Assembly: GCA_963970005.1 (NCBI GenBank) | Contig: CAXAMN010026461.1 | Location: 157,875-221,874 of the forward strand | Length of the DNA: 64,000 nucleotides | Direction of reading: 5' to 3' | Source: Durusdinium trenchii | Taxonomy: Eukaryota; Sar; Dinophyceae; Suessiales; Symbiodiniaceae | Part shown: positions 10,484 to 21,602 of the stretch, piece after piece | Layout of the letters: every line of letters begins with the position of its first letter | How positions within the stretch are numbered: the first letter of the stretch is position 1 | Program-made: the position numbers and the translations under genes | The notes under the pieces: generated by a model | The model's input: only the letters and a program-made list of their open reading frames with translations | What the model was told of the DNA's origin: nothing | Databases searched by the model: none

Positions 10484-10530
10484 AGCAGACTAAGACTCTA
10501 AGACTCTAAGTCTAAGACTCTAAAACTTTG
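10484..10530. repeat. AAGACTCT short tandem repeat
   Basis: CTAAGACTCTAAGACTCT, then AAGTCTAAGACTCTAAAACT: about five degenerate 8-10-nt units. Confidence 0.7.
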
Positions 10531-11263
10531 AGTATATACAGTAATAGTTTATGTAATATCTATGTTCAGACCCAAATCAGTCTTCTAAATTGTCAAGGGT
10601 CCAAAACCCTAGTCCACCAACTGAACAGTCGCAGTTTGATTATTTCCTTATGTTTTGGATTTGGAACATTCTTCTGTCTATGGCAAAGAATCGCCCAAAC
10701 ACTCATTTCACCCCTGCCCTGCGTGCCTCTGCCATGGCCTCAGACCCAATGGGCGTGGAAGGTGGCCATGGAGACACACTTTGACATCCCGTGTTTTGGG
10801 GGATAGCAGGCAACACGACGTCGGTGTTAGTTAGCGTATGTTAGCGTTTAACAAGAACATGGATATGTGAACAAAAGAACGCTATCTTGATATCTTGGTG
10901 CCTACTGTATATAGTCTGGAGTAGACATGTTGTGAGCTTGGATTGCAGCTTTGCCATTCAACATCAGCAGCATCATCACCACAATCATCAGTGTTGCTCC
11001 ATCATTCAAACCAACAACCCAGCACCTGGTTTCCCATTATAATGCTCCCAGAATGACACGAGGATCGAATCTCCAACAAACCGAAGGATTTCTGCATCTC
11101 CGCATTAACAACCCTTGAATCAATCTCTGCAAAGGACATTCAGAAGGACATCAATCTCTGCATCTCTGCATCGAACTAGAGATGATCAACAACCCTTCCC
11201 ACACACACCAAAAAAATAAAGAAACAGACAAAAATGACGTTCGGTAACACAAACATCAAATCA

Positions 11264-11530
11264 TTAAAAACAAACGTATGTCTTTCGATGGATTAAAGTG
11301 AGTAAAGCAGCAAAAGCCTCGGGTTTGGGGGGAAATGTTTGCCGCCTCCAACCCAAATCTGGCCGCTCCGGTTGCCCAGCTGCGGCGATCCCCTGGACGG
11401 TCCCATTCGGCGAGGTGTCAGATCCAACAAAACGCGCCACGCACGCCACGCGCGCTTGGGCCACATTGGAGCGGATGTTGGAGCTTGCCAACTCACCTGT
11501 GACCTGAAAGATCTCATCCAAACTCGCAAA
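11264..11530 (-). CDS. Candidate exon, hypothetical protein
   Basis: From an acceptor (AGTACTTGTGGCAG) the frame runs to a TAA at 11264. It includes FASLDEIFQVTGELASSNIR, VAQARVACVARFVGSDTSPN and QGIAAAGQPERPDLGWRRQT. The middle part has very high G/C third positions. The AT-rich last 20 codons are probably intron or untranslated sequence, so the real 3' boundary is likely upstream of 11264. A GTGAGT inside the frame is an alternative donor. Confidence 0.45.
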   Translation of the reverse strand, partial: FASLDEIFQVTGELASSNIRSNVAQARVACVARFVGSDTSPNGTVQGIAAAGQPERPDLGWRRQTFPPKPEAFAALLTLIHRKTYVCF

Positions 11531-13154
11531 CTGCCACAAGTACTGAGTACTGAAGTCAGGAATGCCACCTTCAAAAATGCTGAATATATACATACCAAAT
11601 ACTCTGTTTCTGACCAAGGCTTACAACTCCTACTGATTCCTGTGGTGATGCACCATAATCAGCATGTGTTGGAATCAAGATCCGCAAGACTGCTTGTGGA
11701 ATACCGCATGTCACATATTGTCACATGACGTACAACACACCTACTGTATATACTTTGCATGCTTTTTTCCTCAGATTCTGTTGCCACGCTTCTTGGTGGC
11801 AGCAGTACTATCCGCCTGCTTTCACGGTTCGGGCTTGAAGATGGACACCTAGAAATCCAGCGGCTGTCGAACAAAAGGCACTTCATGGTGCTTCCGACCA
11901 TGAAGCACTTCAATTGAGGAAGGACATCTGGATAACCCTCATGTCGCACAGTACGTTTGGCAGATCTCCTGTACTGGGGAACCCCATCTCAGGTGGACTA
12001 TGTGATTTGCAGGATGTGTCCTTAAAACATTATGGAAAGATCAACACCTGAATGACTTTGACAAATAGTGGAACGACGATCAAACATGCAGTCAGACTCG
12101 TGCATTTCCAAGAAAGTATCCCTAGCATCCTTGCAGTCCGTGTCAAACACCAGAAAATCATAGGAAAACGGAACCGCCACCGTTCCGATCCATAGAAGTC
12201 ACAGGCACAGGGAAATCTCTTGCTTGAAGATCAGCCTCCTATCGGGTGGCAATTCATCAAACCGCGGGGATCATCAGGGCTCTTCCAGTGTCTACGTTCT
12301 TCTTTCCGACCGCCTTTGGCATTGACCCCAATTATACTGATGGCCCAATTCGCCGGCTTCAGGGATCCGCATCGGGAAGCCTCGCCCAACTCAGCGGCTT
12401 GCTGCCTTCAGTGCCTCCCGCCGAAAACATAAATCGAAGTCCAGCTGCCTTTCTGGGACATGTCACTCGGGCGATGGAGTGTCATGTGATGTGCTTGGAG
12501 TGTCATTGTGAGGGTCGTGACTCTTCCTGTTTAGGGCCCACAACATCCCACCACACCCTAAATCCTACAGTCCCAAAAAATAGCTGAAGACCAATTTGAC
12601 AAACCCTCAGAGCAGTTGCATAATATGTGGATGCATTCTTATGATTATTATATACATGTTATTACCTGGTGATGCTGCTCCAGCCACCAGAATTCTCGCC
12701 GAATCGGCTAATTTGGTGTAGAGGTTTGATGTCTTCTTGGAGCACACGCCCTCGAAACTGTTGGCTCAGAATATGCTGTGGGATCAAGATCTGAACCAGC
12801 AGTCTTGAAAGTGGGTCTGTTTTGTGAGGACGTGTTGCTCTTGAAACTCAGAGAGGTATTCCTTCTGACAGAACCAGTCAATATATGACAATTTAGATCA
12901 GCTGGTGTCCAGCAAACTTTACCAACATGTACGGATTGACACCCAAATCACAGCCTTTCACGCTTTATTGAGCATCTAGGCTCGTGGTCCTGCAACAATC
13001 AATCCATGAATGAATCAATCACTAGGACATGTAACATGTATTTAAAGCAACAATAAAACTGGCAAAGGCCGGCAAAGAGAATGTATTCCAAAATCCTTTC
13101 CTTAGAGACTCAGGCCGCAGTTCTTCCTCCTTCAAGAGAGCCGTGCCTGCGTCA

Positions 13155-13949
13155 CTAGACGTGGCCACCACACATCGGGTCTTCCAGGCACAGGTCGTGG
13201 CCCCCCAGGAAGCTGCTCCTGAAGAGCATCTCGCGCGTGGGCTATATGTGAATGTTACTAGTAGCTTCTTGTTTTTACTAGTAAGGCACTTGTTACTAGT
13301 AGCGATGCACTTGTTACTAGTAGCTTCTTGTTACTGTACTACTAGTAAGGCACTTGTTACTAGTAGCGATGCACTTGTTAGTAGTAGCTAATTGTTTCTA
13401 TTAGCTTCTTGTTACTACTAGTAGCGATGCACTTGTTACTAGTAGCTTCTTATGTGAAAAACATGCAACATCATTCAATGTTTCTCTGGCCCCTCTCCCA
13501 CAAGAACGCATTTCCAAACACACGTCTCCTGGATGTTCACCTCAAAGCTTTGTAACTGGGCTGCATGCTCGAACCTGGTTGATCGGCTCAAACAACGGGA
13601 AGTAGACCTTGCAGGTCCTCCAAACTGAGATGATTTGAGTATGGAAGGGACCACATCCACTGGCTTTGAAAAAATCCCCTTGAACAGCCATCACTACTAG
13701 GGTGGAGGCCATTGCTACTACATAGCAGCAAGAAGCTACTAGTAGCTCCTGGCACTATCGACATTTCCCTTGAACACTGCTGTTGGGGAGGGGATACCGC
13801 TTTTTTCCACAATGAGGCAGGAACTCTGCACCCACCCATCTACCTGAAAAGGAGACATTGTATGCAAGGCCTTGCCCTCCCACGACTCCCACGGAGAGGC
13901 CTGGCCTGTTGCAAAGCCCCAGAATGGTCTGGACATAGTGGTCAGACAC
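13155..13949 (-). CDS. Three-exon 3' end of an unknown protein, repeat-filled introns
   Basis: Exons 13844-13949, 13575-13624 and 13155-13241 join in phase (1, 0, stop). The first has a textbook acceptor (TTCAAATCTCATTTGCACAG) and GTAGAT donor and encodes HYVQTILGLCNRPGLSVGVV. The second follows ACTCAAATCATCTCAG and encodes WRTCKVYFPLFEPINQ. The third follows CACATATAG, encodes EMLFRSSFLGGHDLCLEDPM and ends in TAG. Nearly all third positions of exons two and three are G or C. Both introns contain CTACTAG-module arrays (13254-13452 and 13691-13755). A competing reading of 13475-13624 as a terminal exon ending GEGPEKH was considered weaker. Function unknown. Confidence 0.6.
13254..13452. repeat. 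CTACTAG-module repeat array, intronic
   Basis: About eight modules of TTACTAGTAGCTTCTTG, TTACTAGTAGCGATGCACTT and ACTAGTAAGGCACTTG alternate. A 50-70-bp block (CTTCTTGTT to GATGCACTTGTTA) is duplicated. The array fills most of the last intron of the gene at 13155-13949. Confidence 0.85.
13691..13755. repeat. CTACTAG-module repeat array, intronic
   Basis: CACTACTAGGGTGGAGGCCA, TTGCTACTACATAGCAGC and GAAGCTACTAGTAGCTCCTG lie in the intron between exons 13844-13949 and 13575-13624. Confidence 0.8.
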
Positions 13950-14090
13950 CTGTGCAAATGAGATTTGAAGAAATCCGAATCCCAATCCAAGTTCTCCTAT
14001 TGTGTTTGTTGATGAAGGTCATTCCTCCATTGGGTTACTACCAAAACAATGTCGCACCCAGGGCAGGGTAAAGATATGTAAAGATAAAAC

Positions 14091-14199
14091 CTTCCACCGC
14101 ACCGCATTCATCGTGAGCAGTTGGCAACCACCTTTGTGGCCAACCGCTTTGTGGATTTCTCTTGAGATCAGTCAGATCTGAGATTCCGTCCGGCCTCGG
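14091..14199 (-). CDS. Internal exon, hypothetical protein
   Basis: The acceptor is GACAGACTACTTCCCCAAG and the donor GTGGAAG/GTTTTA. 36 codons plus one base are open, including PRPDGISDLTDLKRNPQSGW and RWLPTAHDECGAVE. The other two frames are closed by stops. No family recognised. Confidence 0.5.
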
Positions 14200-14961
14200 C
14201 TTGGGGAAGTAGTCTGTCACCAGTTCTCTCTTAAGAGAGGCACTATATAACACGGCAAAGGATAAGGTCCCCCATTTAAAGAACCAAGCTGCGGTCTCCA
14301 GCAATTAACGGATGCAAAGCATGTTCCTCTAAGTCTACTATTTGGGTCCGAATGAGATCTGATAGTTTACTTCACATGGCCAATATGAGGGAAACAATCA
14401 ATTTACTGTAAGTGTGCAATTGATGACCTACCCTATAGACAGCCCGGGGTTGGCTCAACATACCACAAACTTCCACACAATCATGAGTAATTATATAACT
14501 AATACAATCTTAAGATCCCAGTGCACCCAGCCTCCAAATCGTTCCGGCAGTACATCAAGTGCCTCAGGTTGGCAGTGATTGTTCCACCTTTGCTGCAAAA
14601 AAGGATGCAACGTCTGGAGCTACTCCACATATGGCTGTGGGTGAAACTCTCGGGGCTCTGATTCCGTGTGATACCCACCTGAGCTCCCAACAACAGATCC
14701 GTTTGAGGAAACTCATCCACAAGGCTATTCGGCCCCCATTGCATCGTTATATAAGCTAATTTAATCTATAGCCAACGATTCCAATTCGACCATCTGCCCT
14801 CTTCTGGTGCCCAGGGGATGTTGTTGAGACAAAAATGGAAACAGCAAAACAGCAACAGCCAAAGACTCAGTGGTAGCATGCCCATTCTGGGTCCCTCAAC
14901 AGTACTGATGCTTCAGTCTATTGCTTTGCAATACTTTGCAGCTTCCTCAAATCTATTGGCT

Positions 14962-15234
14962 TCATCCTCGAGCTGTCTGCATTTCAACATTGATGCCCCA
15001 TGTCCTTTGGTACGGCGTTGCCGCTGCTGCGGTGGTCGCTTTTTTCACGCCTGCACCATAACCTTGGCGCTGCTCGCAGTGGCTCTGAAGCTGCATCGCC
15101 ATCTCCAAGGGCTTCCGCTTCCCTACGCTGCGGGCCATGTGCTGCAGGAAGGATGGTACATGACCTGGGCGGCTGCGTTCTCGACGGAGATTGCTTCGAT
15201 CAGTGTCCACTTGAGAGGATGTCATCTGTCTCAA
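14962..15234 (-). CDS. Candidate 3'-terminal exon, basic protein
   Basis: The open frame ends in TGA at 14962. It includes SNLRRERSRPGHVPSFLQHM, KRKPLEMAMQLQSHCEQRQG and TPYQRTWGINVEMQTARG. The whole GC-rich block is open in several frames on both strands. A plus-strand frame here would encode hydrophobic HACTITLALLAVALKLHR. I prefer the minus frame for composition and because neighbours are minus-strand. Confidence 0.4.
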   Translation of the reverse strand: MRQMTSSQVDTDRSNLRRERSRPGHVPSFLQHMARSVGKRKPLEMAMQLQSHCEQRQGYGAGVKKATTAAAATPYQRTWGINVEMQTARG

Positions 15235-15851
15235 AATGCAGCCTCACTTCAGCATGAGTAGTGTTTCGACGGTAATTACTTCCTTTTGGGAGCGTATGGA
15301 TGCGTATGGCAGTTGTGTATCTAGTGACACTGATGGGCCATCATTGAGGGAAGCAAAGGGAATCTCGCAAAATAGCCAACTCCGCACTTTGGGCGGCTTG
15401 GCAGCGTTTGAAACATGCCGCTGGTTGTGCGCTAAATGTTAAACGCTCCCCGCTCCCCCCAAAAAACCGGCTAGGACGACCAGGGACCTCCAAGTCCAGG
15501 ATCCGTTCGAATCTGCACCCCTCTCTATGAAGGTCCGACACCTGACTAGCTGCGTGCTCCCATCACACTCTGCGCTGTTTTCGAACATATATTGTTTAAC
15601 ATCCCTCCTCGCACCAAGTCACTGCCAACATCTTTCTGTGACAGCGTCTGCAAGCAAAAGCTCCCGCGTGCTTCCCGGGGTCGAAGGATGTAGGCCTAGG
15701 ATATGCCAAGCTCCGAGCAGAACCGCGACAGGTCCCAACTCTAAGTAGGACCTGCCTGGGCTGATGCGAAAGCAAACCATTGAATCCCCCTTCCAAAAAA
15801 GATCGGTTAACCTCTGATAGCTATAGTAGGCTATGTTTTGGTTCATTATGT

Positions 15852-15991
15852 TCACTTTCCAGGGGAAGCAATCAACCAGGGTGATCCAAGCAGTCGAGCG
15901 GCGGAGAGGAGGTCCTTGCTGCGGACCACGGTGGAACTCGAAGTGTCTGCTGGTCGCCCCAAGGTCGCAGCCAGCTCATCGGAGCAAGAAC
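15852..15991 (-). CDS. 3'-terminal exon, hypothetical protein (strand ambiguous)
   Basis: On the minus strand an acceptor (CTATTTCTTTGCTGAG) opens SCSDELAATLGRPADTSSST, then RSKDLLSAARLLGSPWLIAS and a stop at 15852. On the plus strand an acceptor (TTCACTTTCCAG) opens RAAERRSLLRTTVELEVSAG and runs to a stop at 16026. Codon bias is equal. I chose minus because of the surrounding strand bias. Only one can be right unless both strands are coding. Confidence 0.4.
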
Positions 15992-16148
15992 CTCAGCAAA
16001 GAAATAGAGATGGAAGGCGTGTTTGATGCAAAAATGACAATTTTGAACCATGACCATGCAGTTCGTCAGATATCTTGAGAGATACTGTTTTTGCACTCAT
16101 GGCATGGAGTTTCTATTTTGATGCGAAGCTCTCATCATCACCTTGCTG

Positions 16149-16595
16149 TTAAAACCTCGAGTAAACCTCATCATCACCTTCTGGTGCGGATGTTGGAAGC
16201 TTGATAAAGTTTGTATTCTGCTGATGTCCTGATGTTGTTGCAAGAAAATCCTCTGGATACTTCATGTTTCCTTGACCGGCTCGGGATCTCCTTCTGATCA
16301 AAGGCTCCATGGTCATCATAGTGTTCAACTTGTGTCCCTCGACCCCCACATTCCAAAACGGTGGACGATGCAAGCCTGTTGGATGCCGCCATGAAAGAGC
16401 GATACAAGTGTGACACAGGCGTGACACATAGACACCAAAGGATACCAAAGGTACAGTAAACGTATGTCCCCTTGTGGCCAACAATTGCCTGTGAGAGCCA
16501 TCTGGCTGTGAGGAAAGGATTCCATGATCTTCCAAGAGAATGGGTGGTCCTATTGTGTGGACAGTAGCGATCCAATTCAAGACGGAGGCACACAT
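16149..16595 (-). CDS. Candidate exon region, hypothetical protein
   Basis: A 148-codon frame ends PTSAPEGDDEVYSRF. A second minus frame over the same bases (SSTVLECGGRGTQVEHYDDH) is also open. Acceptors CCGAGCCGGTCAAG and a donor CCAGAAG/GTGATG lie inside, so the region probably holds one or two short exons rather than one long one. Exact boundaries unresolved. Confidence 0.3.
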   Translation of the reverse strand: MCASVLNWIATVHTIGPPILLEDHGILSSQPDGSHRQLLATRGHTFTVPLVSFGVYVSRLCHTCIALSWRHPTGLHRPPFWNVGVEGHKLNTMMTMEPLIRRRSRAGQGNMKYPEDFLATTSGHQQNTNFIKLPTSAPEGDDEVYSRF

Positions 16596-17625
16596 AAGAA
16601 TTGCATAGCCATCACCTTGCCTCAGTTCAAAAGCTTATAACTTATGACTCCAGGAAGCAAAGCAGCATGCGGCAGGATCCGCCCACGATTTGGCCACGAG
16701 TCCGCCACATCAGCTTCCAGTCCATTCCATCACACATGCAGCTGTTCTGGAACACTACTTTCGCGAATGTGCGCAGAAAAAAGGAACTTAGTCGATAGAA
16801 TCTGGAACGATTTCCCGAAACGTATTCTTGTGTGGACATGTTCCAAGTCAACCGGGGCACTCCTCAGGGAGCTTCATCAGGAAGCGCTCCTGAATTAAAT
16901 CTCGATCGCCTTGGACAGCCGAAGTCGTTTCCGGTCGGCTTTGGCGGCCAGGAAGGAGGTCGGTCTCTTGGCCGGTTCAAATGACTACGGATATTCTGAT
17001 CGAGATGACTCTAGGCTAGAGTGTGTCAAAGTCTTTGATGTGTCTTGAGGAAGCCATCATGGAACCGTGGGTTGTGCGCTAATTACCTGGCCAGTTGGGA
17101 AAGGGTGGTTAAAGTATGTTAAAATGGCTGCTTCCTAAGCCAAAGCACTCCAAACCGGTTGTAGGAACGCAGCATTGTCACTCCTAAAGAACTGGGAACC
17201 AATGCGAGACAGGTCGTTAAAAACTGGTTCAGCACGCATCAACTGTTCACTAATCCAACGCAGCAACTAATCCCTTGGGTTGATGGACCTTCACTTCAAC
17301 CCTGAAGCCCAAGAATCGGCCTCAGTAAAGGCTTCATGTTTCTCGCTGGATTCTCCCCGGTACAGTGCTGGTTTCGAGATACCGTGCATGTGTTTTCTCA
17401 TGTTTTCTCTCACCCACATGAATCCTTTCGTTGACGGAAGAATCCTGCACCACTTGCGATACAGGAGACGTGAAATGTCAGAATATTCCCTGTTGTCAGA
17501 ACCTGTTCTACAATTCTACACCTGTCAGAACTCTTGGTGCAACCCCACTCTGAGCTTGAACCCACACCCCTTTCGGTTTTGAAAGCTCTGTCTGCATGGT
17601 CACTGATGCCAGGTGCAATGCTGAC

Positions 17626-17724
17626 CCGCGAATACAAGATATCGCGCACAGCTCCACTGTCCATGACACCTCCTTGGCAGGAGGCAAGGTGAGGCTCGGT
17701 GTAAGGAGAGATGGAAAGAGGACT
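17626..17724 (-). CDS. Internal exon, hypothetical protein
   Basis: This 99-nt exon of 33 whole codons lies between TCCCATGTCCGAG and a GTCAGC donor. It encodes SPLSISPYTEPHLASCQGGV and MDSGAVRDILYSR. Length divisible by three, good codon bias and both splice sites support it. Possibly the same gene as 17925-18085, but those two do not join in phase directly. Confidence 0.5.
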
Positions 17725-17924
17725 CTCGGACATGGGATTTTCCAGCAGGAGTAAACTTTCTATTTATATAGTCTACCAGTTACCAGGTTAAAAAGAATAT
17801 CTATAAGCCTCTAATACTAGTTTTGATATGTCTTGATATGGTTTATAATGTTTTATGGATCTTTGCAAAAGCCACCAATCTGGCATTCTTCTTCAAGGTC
17901 TGGTGACTGGTGAATACTGGTGAC

Positions 17925-18085
17925 CTCTTCCACAAAAGAACGGGCTGCTTTAGAGTGACCAAGTGTCCAGAATATAGAATCTCATGCGCCACCCAGGGGC
18001 TCTTGTCCCATTGCAAGCGCTCTGTCGGTGAGTACATCGCCCACACCACGGCATCAATGGGAAGTTCGTTGGGCGTCTGGATGAC
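17925..18085 (-). CDS. Internal exon, hypothetical protein
   Basis: The acceptor GAAACGCCCAG opens 53 codons including ELPIDAVVWAMYSPTERLQW and DKSPWVAHEILYSGHLVTLK. The donor is AAGAG/GTCACC. The frame is closed upstream of the acceptor, which supports the boundary. Function unknown. Confidence 0.55.
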
Positions 18086-18575
18086 CTGGGCGTTTCAAAA
18101 AAGTGGGATGACCAGCCCCGTTTCTAGCACAAACTGAGGGTTCAGGTAGATCGAAAGGTGAATGGATTGGAATACTTCTCATTTTCTGAGGGACGTCTAT
18201 GTAATTATAACATAGTTATATATATATCCCATTACATCCCGCTCTTAGAGGAATTCTGTGGGGAATGGACAAGGACCCAAACTGGTTGACCTTGAAGGAA
18301 CTTCTGACAGCAATCGAAAGAGACAAAATTAGATTGTACACTTCCCAAGTCAAAAGCAAACAGTACACTTCCCAACAGGATGTGTCTTAATATACTAGCA
18401 AAGGCAATAGGTTGGGGCCTCTAAGATCTGAACACCTTCAGAATGCGACGTCAATGTTGGAATCCAAGCTCTTAGAGTCTTATATAGATTAAGTAAATTT
18501 CTATGATAGTCTATCCCTGGACTCTACAACCCAACCAAATAAATACACGGAACACCACTGGACAACCCAACATGA

Positions 18576-19091
18576 CTATTTCTGTCTAGCAAAGGATATC
18601 TTGAATTTCATCCTTGATGCTTCGCTACACCTCCACAAAGCCGCTATCACTTCTGGCACCAAAGCCACCGTCTCGGAAATCACCACGGGCAGTGGATTCC
18701 CAGTGGTGTCGGCGAACCAAACCAAATTTGGTGGCTTCCTGGGCGAGTCAATCCAGTCTCCAAAGCCAAGGCAATTCACCATGGAAGTCTTTCTAGATCT
18801 TTCTGACACCTTGGACAACACTGCCCGAGTTGTACCTAGGGCCTTTAGTCCAGGCTGTAGTATACAAGCTCACGATGATTTTTCTTTGGCAGGTTGTCGT
18901 GTGTCCAAGAGGCCAGGAGACCCTCGTCAAACACTCTGAAGGCCGAAGAATTGCCCGTCCGAAGTTTGACAACAACCTATGCCGATGCCTGACGGCGTGT
19001 GGTATGGATCGTGACCAAAGCCTTGCATCTGTCGGACCCCCGACTGGCCAAGCGGCTGCAGTACACACCGAATGCTCATCCCATCAAATCC
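18576..19091 (-). CDS. Three-exon 3' end of an unknown protein
   Basis: Exons 18977-19091, 18874-18935 and 18576-18809 join in phase through two GT-AG introns (41 and 64 nt). Exon one encodes SIRCVLQPLGQSGVRQMQGF after GGAGGCATCAG. Exon two follows TTCTTCGGCCTTCAG, encodes LTRVSWPLGHTTTC and ends at GTGAGC. Exon three follows GTTGTCCAAG, encodes PPNLVWFADTTGNPLPVVIS and ETVALVPEVIAALWRCSEAS, and ends in TGA. Three matching phases by chance are unlikely. No family recognised; a plus-strand shadow ORF covers exon three. Confidence 0.6.
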
Positions 19092-19355
19092 CTGATGCCT
19101 CCATCGTGATGGCTGATGAGACGACATCCGGGCCTGGGAGCCTATTTGTCCAGCTTGATCATTGTATTTGTATGAACACAGATTGACATGGACCCTATGT
19201 GAAGCTCACGGCTTGGTGTGCAGGATGGGATGCTGTTGGTCCTTAAAATGATAGAGCGCACCTAGCATTAGCATGGCGTTGTGCAACGAGTTCGCCAATT
19301 CGCCTTCCCCGAATAGTTGGAATGAGTTGGAATTACAAGCTTCAGCAACACCCAT

Positions 19356-19526
19356 CTAGTGGAACTTTCTCAGATGTTTCCGCACACCCAGTCCGCTCTT
19401 TGGACCCTCTTCTCTCGCCCGCCTAGATGGATCCTGACAGGCCTCAAGCAAAGCCAAAGCCCGTGTCAACAACTCCTGAATTTGGATCAAGAAATCTGGC
19501 ATGGCAACAGCTCCCTTAACGTCCCT
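19356..19526 (-). CDS. 3'-terminal exon, helical protein
   Basis: The acceptor TTTGTACTTGCTAAG opens 56 codons plus TAG in frame zero, with the amphipathic stretch MPDFLIQIQELLTRALALLE followed by ACQDPSRRAREEGPKSG. G/C third positions and clean ends support it. This is the end of a gene just upstream, in transcription order, of the 18576-19091 gene. Confidence 0.6.
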   Translation of the reverse strand, partial: RDVKGAVAMPDFLIQIQELLTRALALLEACQDPSRRAREEGPKSGLGVRKHLRKFH

Positions 19527-19821
19527 CTTAGCAAGTACAAACTGCAAGTAAAGACTCGTTTGTTTATGTTTCTTGACTGCGCAAGTCATTCACCAGCGGG
19601 AAAAACCTTGAGGTCTGCCTTGAGTTGTTTGTGTTTAGGAGCACGGGGGAGGCTATTGGCTATTGTCATGAAATACCCCCAAAGCCCAAACCAACCCTGA
19701 CACGACTGTATAATATATTTGTCCGTTTCCTCCATCCTTGTATCAGTACTTCGTCCAATTTTTGCTTCCACTCAAGATTTGTCAAGGATGTTTGAAGGTG
19801 CTCGATGTATGAGAGAGATTG

Positions 19822-20054
19822 TTACTTCGACAGTAGCAGCTTGAATCTGTCTGGCCCAGTCATCATGTCGGGGCTGGTCCAAACATTTTTAACACGAACT
19901 AAATCACCAGGCCCAATGTTCGGTTTCTGGGAACACACATGATTGTGAAATCTGCTGAATCCATCCGTCCTCTGGACGAGCGCGGACGACCACGCTTCGT
20001 CCTGGGCATCGGCACCAATCGGCACCGCTGCATCTTCGGCTGACTTCGCGTCTC
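19822..20054 (-). CDS. 3'-terminal exon, hypothetical protein
   Basis: A strong acceptor (CTTTTTGCTCCCTCGCAG) opens 76 codons plus TAA, including DAKSAEDAAVPIGADAQDEA, VQRTDGFSRFHNHVCSQKPN and IGPGDLVRVKNVWTSPDMMT. The opening is acidic and alanine-rich and the end more structured. No family recognised. Confidence 0.6.
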
Positions 20055-20165
20055 CTGCGAGGGAGCAAAAAGCATAAGGCATACCTATAAAGACACCCAA
20101 ATAAATATATGAAAAATTATTGTCTTTTTCTGAAACTCAACAAATTTATGTTGCTGGATGTAGTT

Positions 20166-20648
20166 TTAGACGTTTTCTGCAAAAAATGCCCATTCATGAT
20201 CATGGGTTTGCCTGCCACTTTGGACCTCAGTAGCGCAACACAAAACCGTTTCACATAATTTTGCCCTTTTGCGCAGTTTCGTCCGTGGTTTGTGTTTCTT
20301 TTTGGGACGTGTCTCTGTTTGGTATCCGCACTGCATTACAAAAATTTCCACCGCCTGACGCCCGCCCCGAGAACGATGTTTTTGTTGGAAAAAAGACAAA
20401 CGGGCCAAACACAAGTGCCTGGTGCCGTCGGGGTTGAGGCATGCCAGTTTCCGTGATGTGGGTGAGTTGTTCCCAAATGGGACAGGAGTTGAAACATGGC
20501 ACGATAGGTTTGCAGCTTCAGATTTTAGACAACAAAACGCTGTAAATGGTGGTTTCCTCCTTTTGAGGCGAACACAGATCAACGACGAACATTCGTACTG
20601 GTTGGCGAAAGGCCCACGACCAAACTTAATCCAACAAATGGTCGACAT
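20166..20648 (-). CDS. 160-codon open frame, uncertain
   Basis: This is one of the longest unbroken minus-strand frames in the window. It is very basic near KKKHKPRTKLRKRAK and contains VSTPVPFGNNSPTSRKLACL. Third positions show no G/C bias and there are no convincing splice sites, so it may be a chance frame, a divergent gene or repeat-derived. Confidence 0.25.
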   Translation of the reverse strand: MSTICWIKFGRGPFANQYECSSLICVRLKRRKPPFTAFCCLKSEAANLSCHVSTPVPFGNNSPTSRKLACLNPDGTRHLCLARLSFFQQKHRSRGGRQAVEIFVMQCGYQTETRPKKKHKPRTKLRKRAKLCETVLCCATEVQSGRQTHDHEWAFFAENV

Positions 20649-21247
20649 TCAATTTAACTATACTATTAATTAGGCTATTAATTAGTCAACACTCGCTCCT
20701 CTTAAACATCTTACAACCATGTGTATGGAGCTTGTGAACATTGATGTTCATCTCTGATCCATTCACATTGGACAGTCTGTGCACTGCGTGCATCCAACTT
20801 GAACGACTTCGGGAACATGTCAATCGACAAAACACTTTTTATAACTTTCTCGCATGAATCAACCAACAGCATCTAAGCACCTCACCTACTTATCGACCAG
20901 CATTTTGCAGTAACTCATGATTCAATGAACTACAGGGCCCCAGGGCAGTAGTTATTTTCTAACACCCGTTCCTTTACCTATGTAGGGAGTTGCTGTACGA
21001 CACTCAAAACGCAGTCAATTCAGTTGTAGGGAGATGTATCTTCCACCCGTGGGAGGAGGACTTGCAGCTCCCGGCGATGCATACAACGCTGAATATGGAG
21101 AGACCAAACTCAGAACTTTGGCAGTGTCATCGTTTGTCAAGTATGCTCACGTGACGACATGGAGTTTTGATGAGTTTTGGACCTCTCATTTCGACCAATG
21201 CCAGCATGCCACAGCACATTCATTTACAGTAGTTTACCAAGCCAAGA

Positions 21248-21418
21248 CTATCCAAGAATGGTCCCAACATGTCCCAACTGGTGGTGAAATCGGCCTCTGA
21301 TGCAACCCAACCCCCTGCGACGTCCGGCGACGTTTTCGCCTCTGAAGAGATGCTCCAGTTCCGGCCACCAGGTGGAGGGCCCGCTCTGCTCTGGGGCCTG
21401 AGGAACAGCAACCAACCG
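21248..21418 (-). CDS. Candidate exon, hypothetical protein
   Basis: An acceptor (GTGCGTGGCCTTCAG) precedes a GC-rich block. The frame with the best codon bias encodes RLVAVPQAPEQSGPSTWWPE and then LEHLFRGENVAGRRRGLG, ending in a stop at 21248. Two other frames are also open, and so is the plus strand. The 3' boundary is unknown. Confidence 0.35.
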   Translation of the reverse strand, partial: RLVAVPQAPEQSGPSTWWPELEHLFRGENVAGRRRGLGCIRGRFHHQLGHVGTILG

Positions 21419-21602
21419 CTGAAGGCCACGCACAAGTTCACCTTCAGAAAGTTTGTTGACGCCTCTCAGGGAGACTGTTTGTGTGACTTTCGTATTTCCA
21501 GTTTTTCAGTCGGTGCGCAGCTGGGAGACCAACAAACACACTATATCTGGCCAAGTGCATGGAAATGCTCCAATGCTGCAACAATCACCCAAACAAGGTT
21601 GC

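Noticed and set aside
13254-13452. CRISPR-like array
   Set aside because: Units are regular, but there are no unique spacers of constant length. The modules are shuffled versions of one another and recur genome-wide style across the window; the DNA is eukaryotic in character.
14452-14460. Spliced-leader relic (TTGGCTCAA)
   Set aside because: I looked for the dinoflagellate spliced-leader 3' end (TTTTGGCTCAAG). Only 8-9-base partial matches occur, no more than expected by chance.
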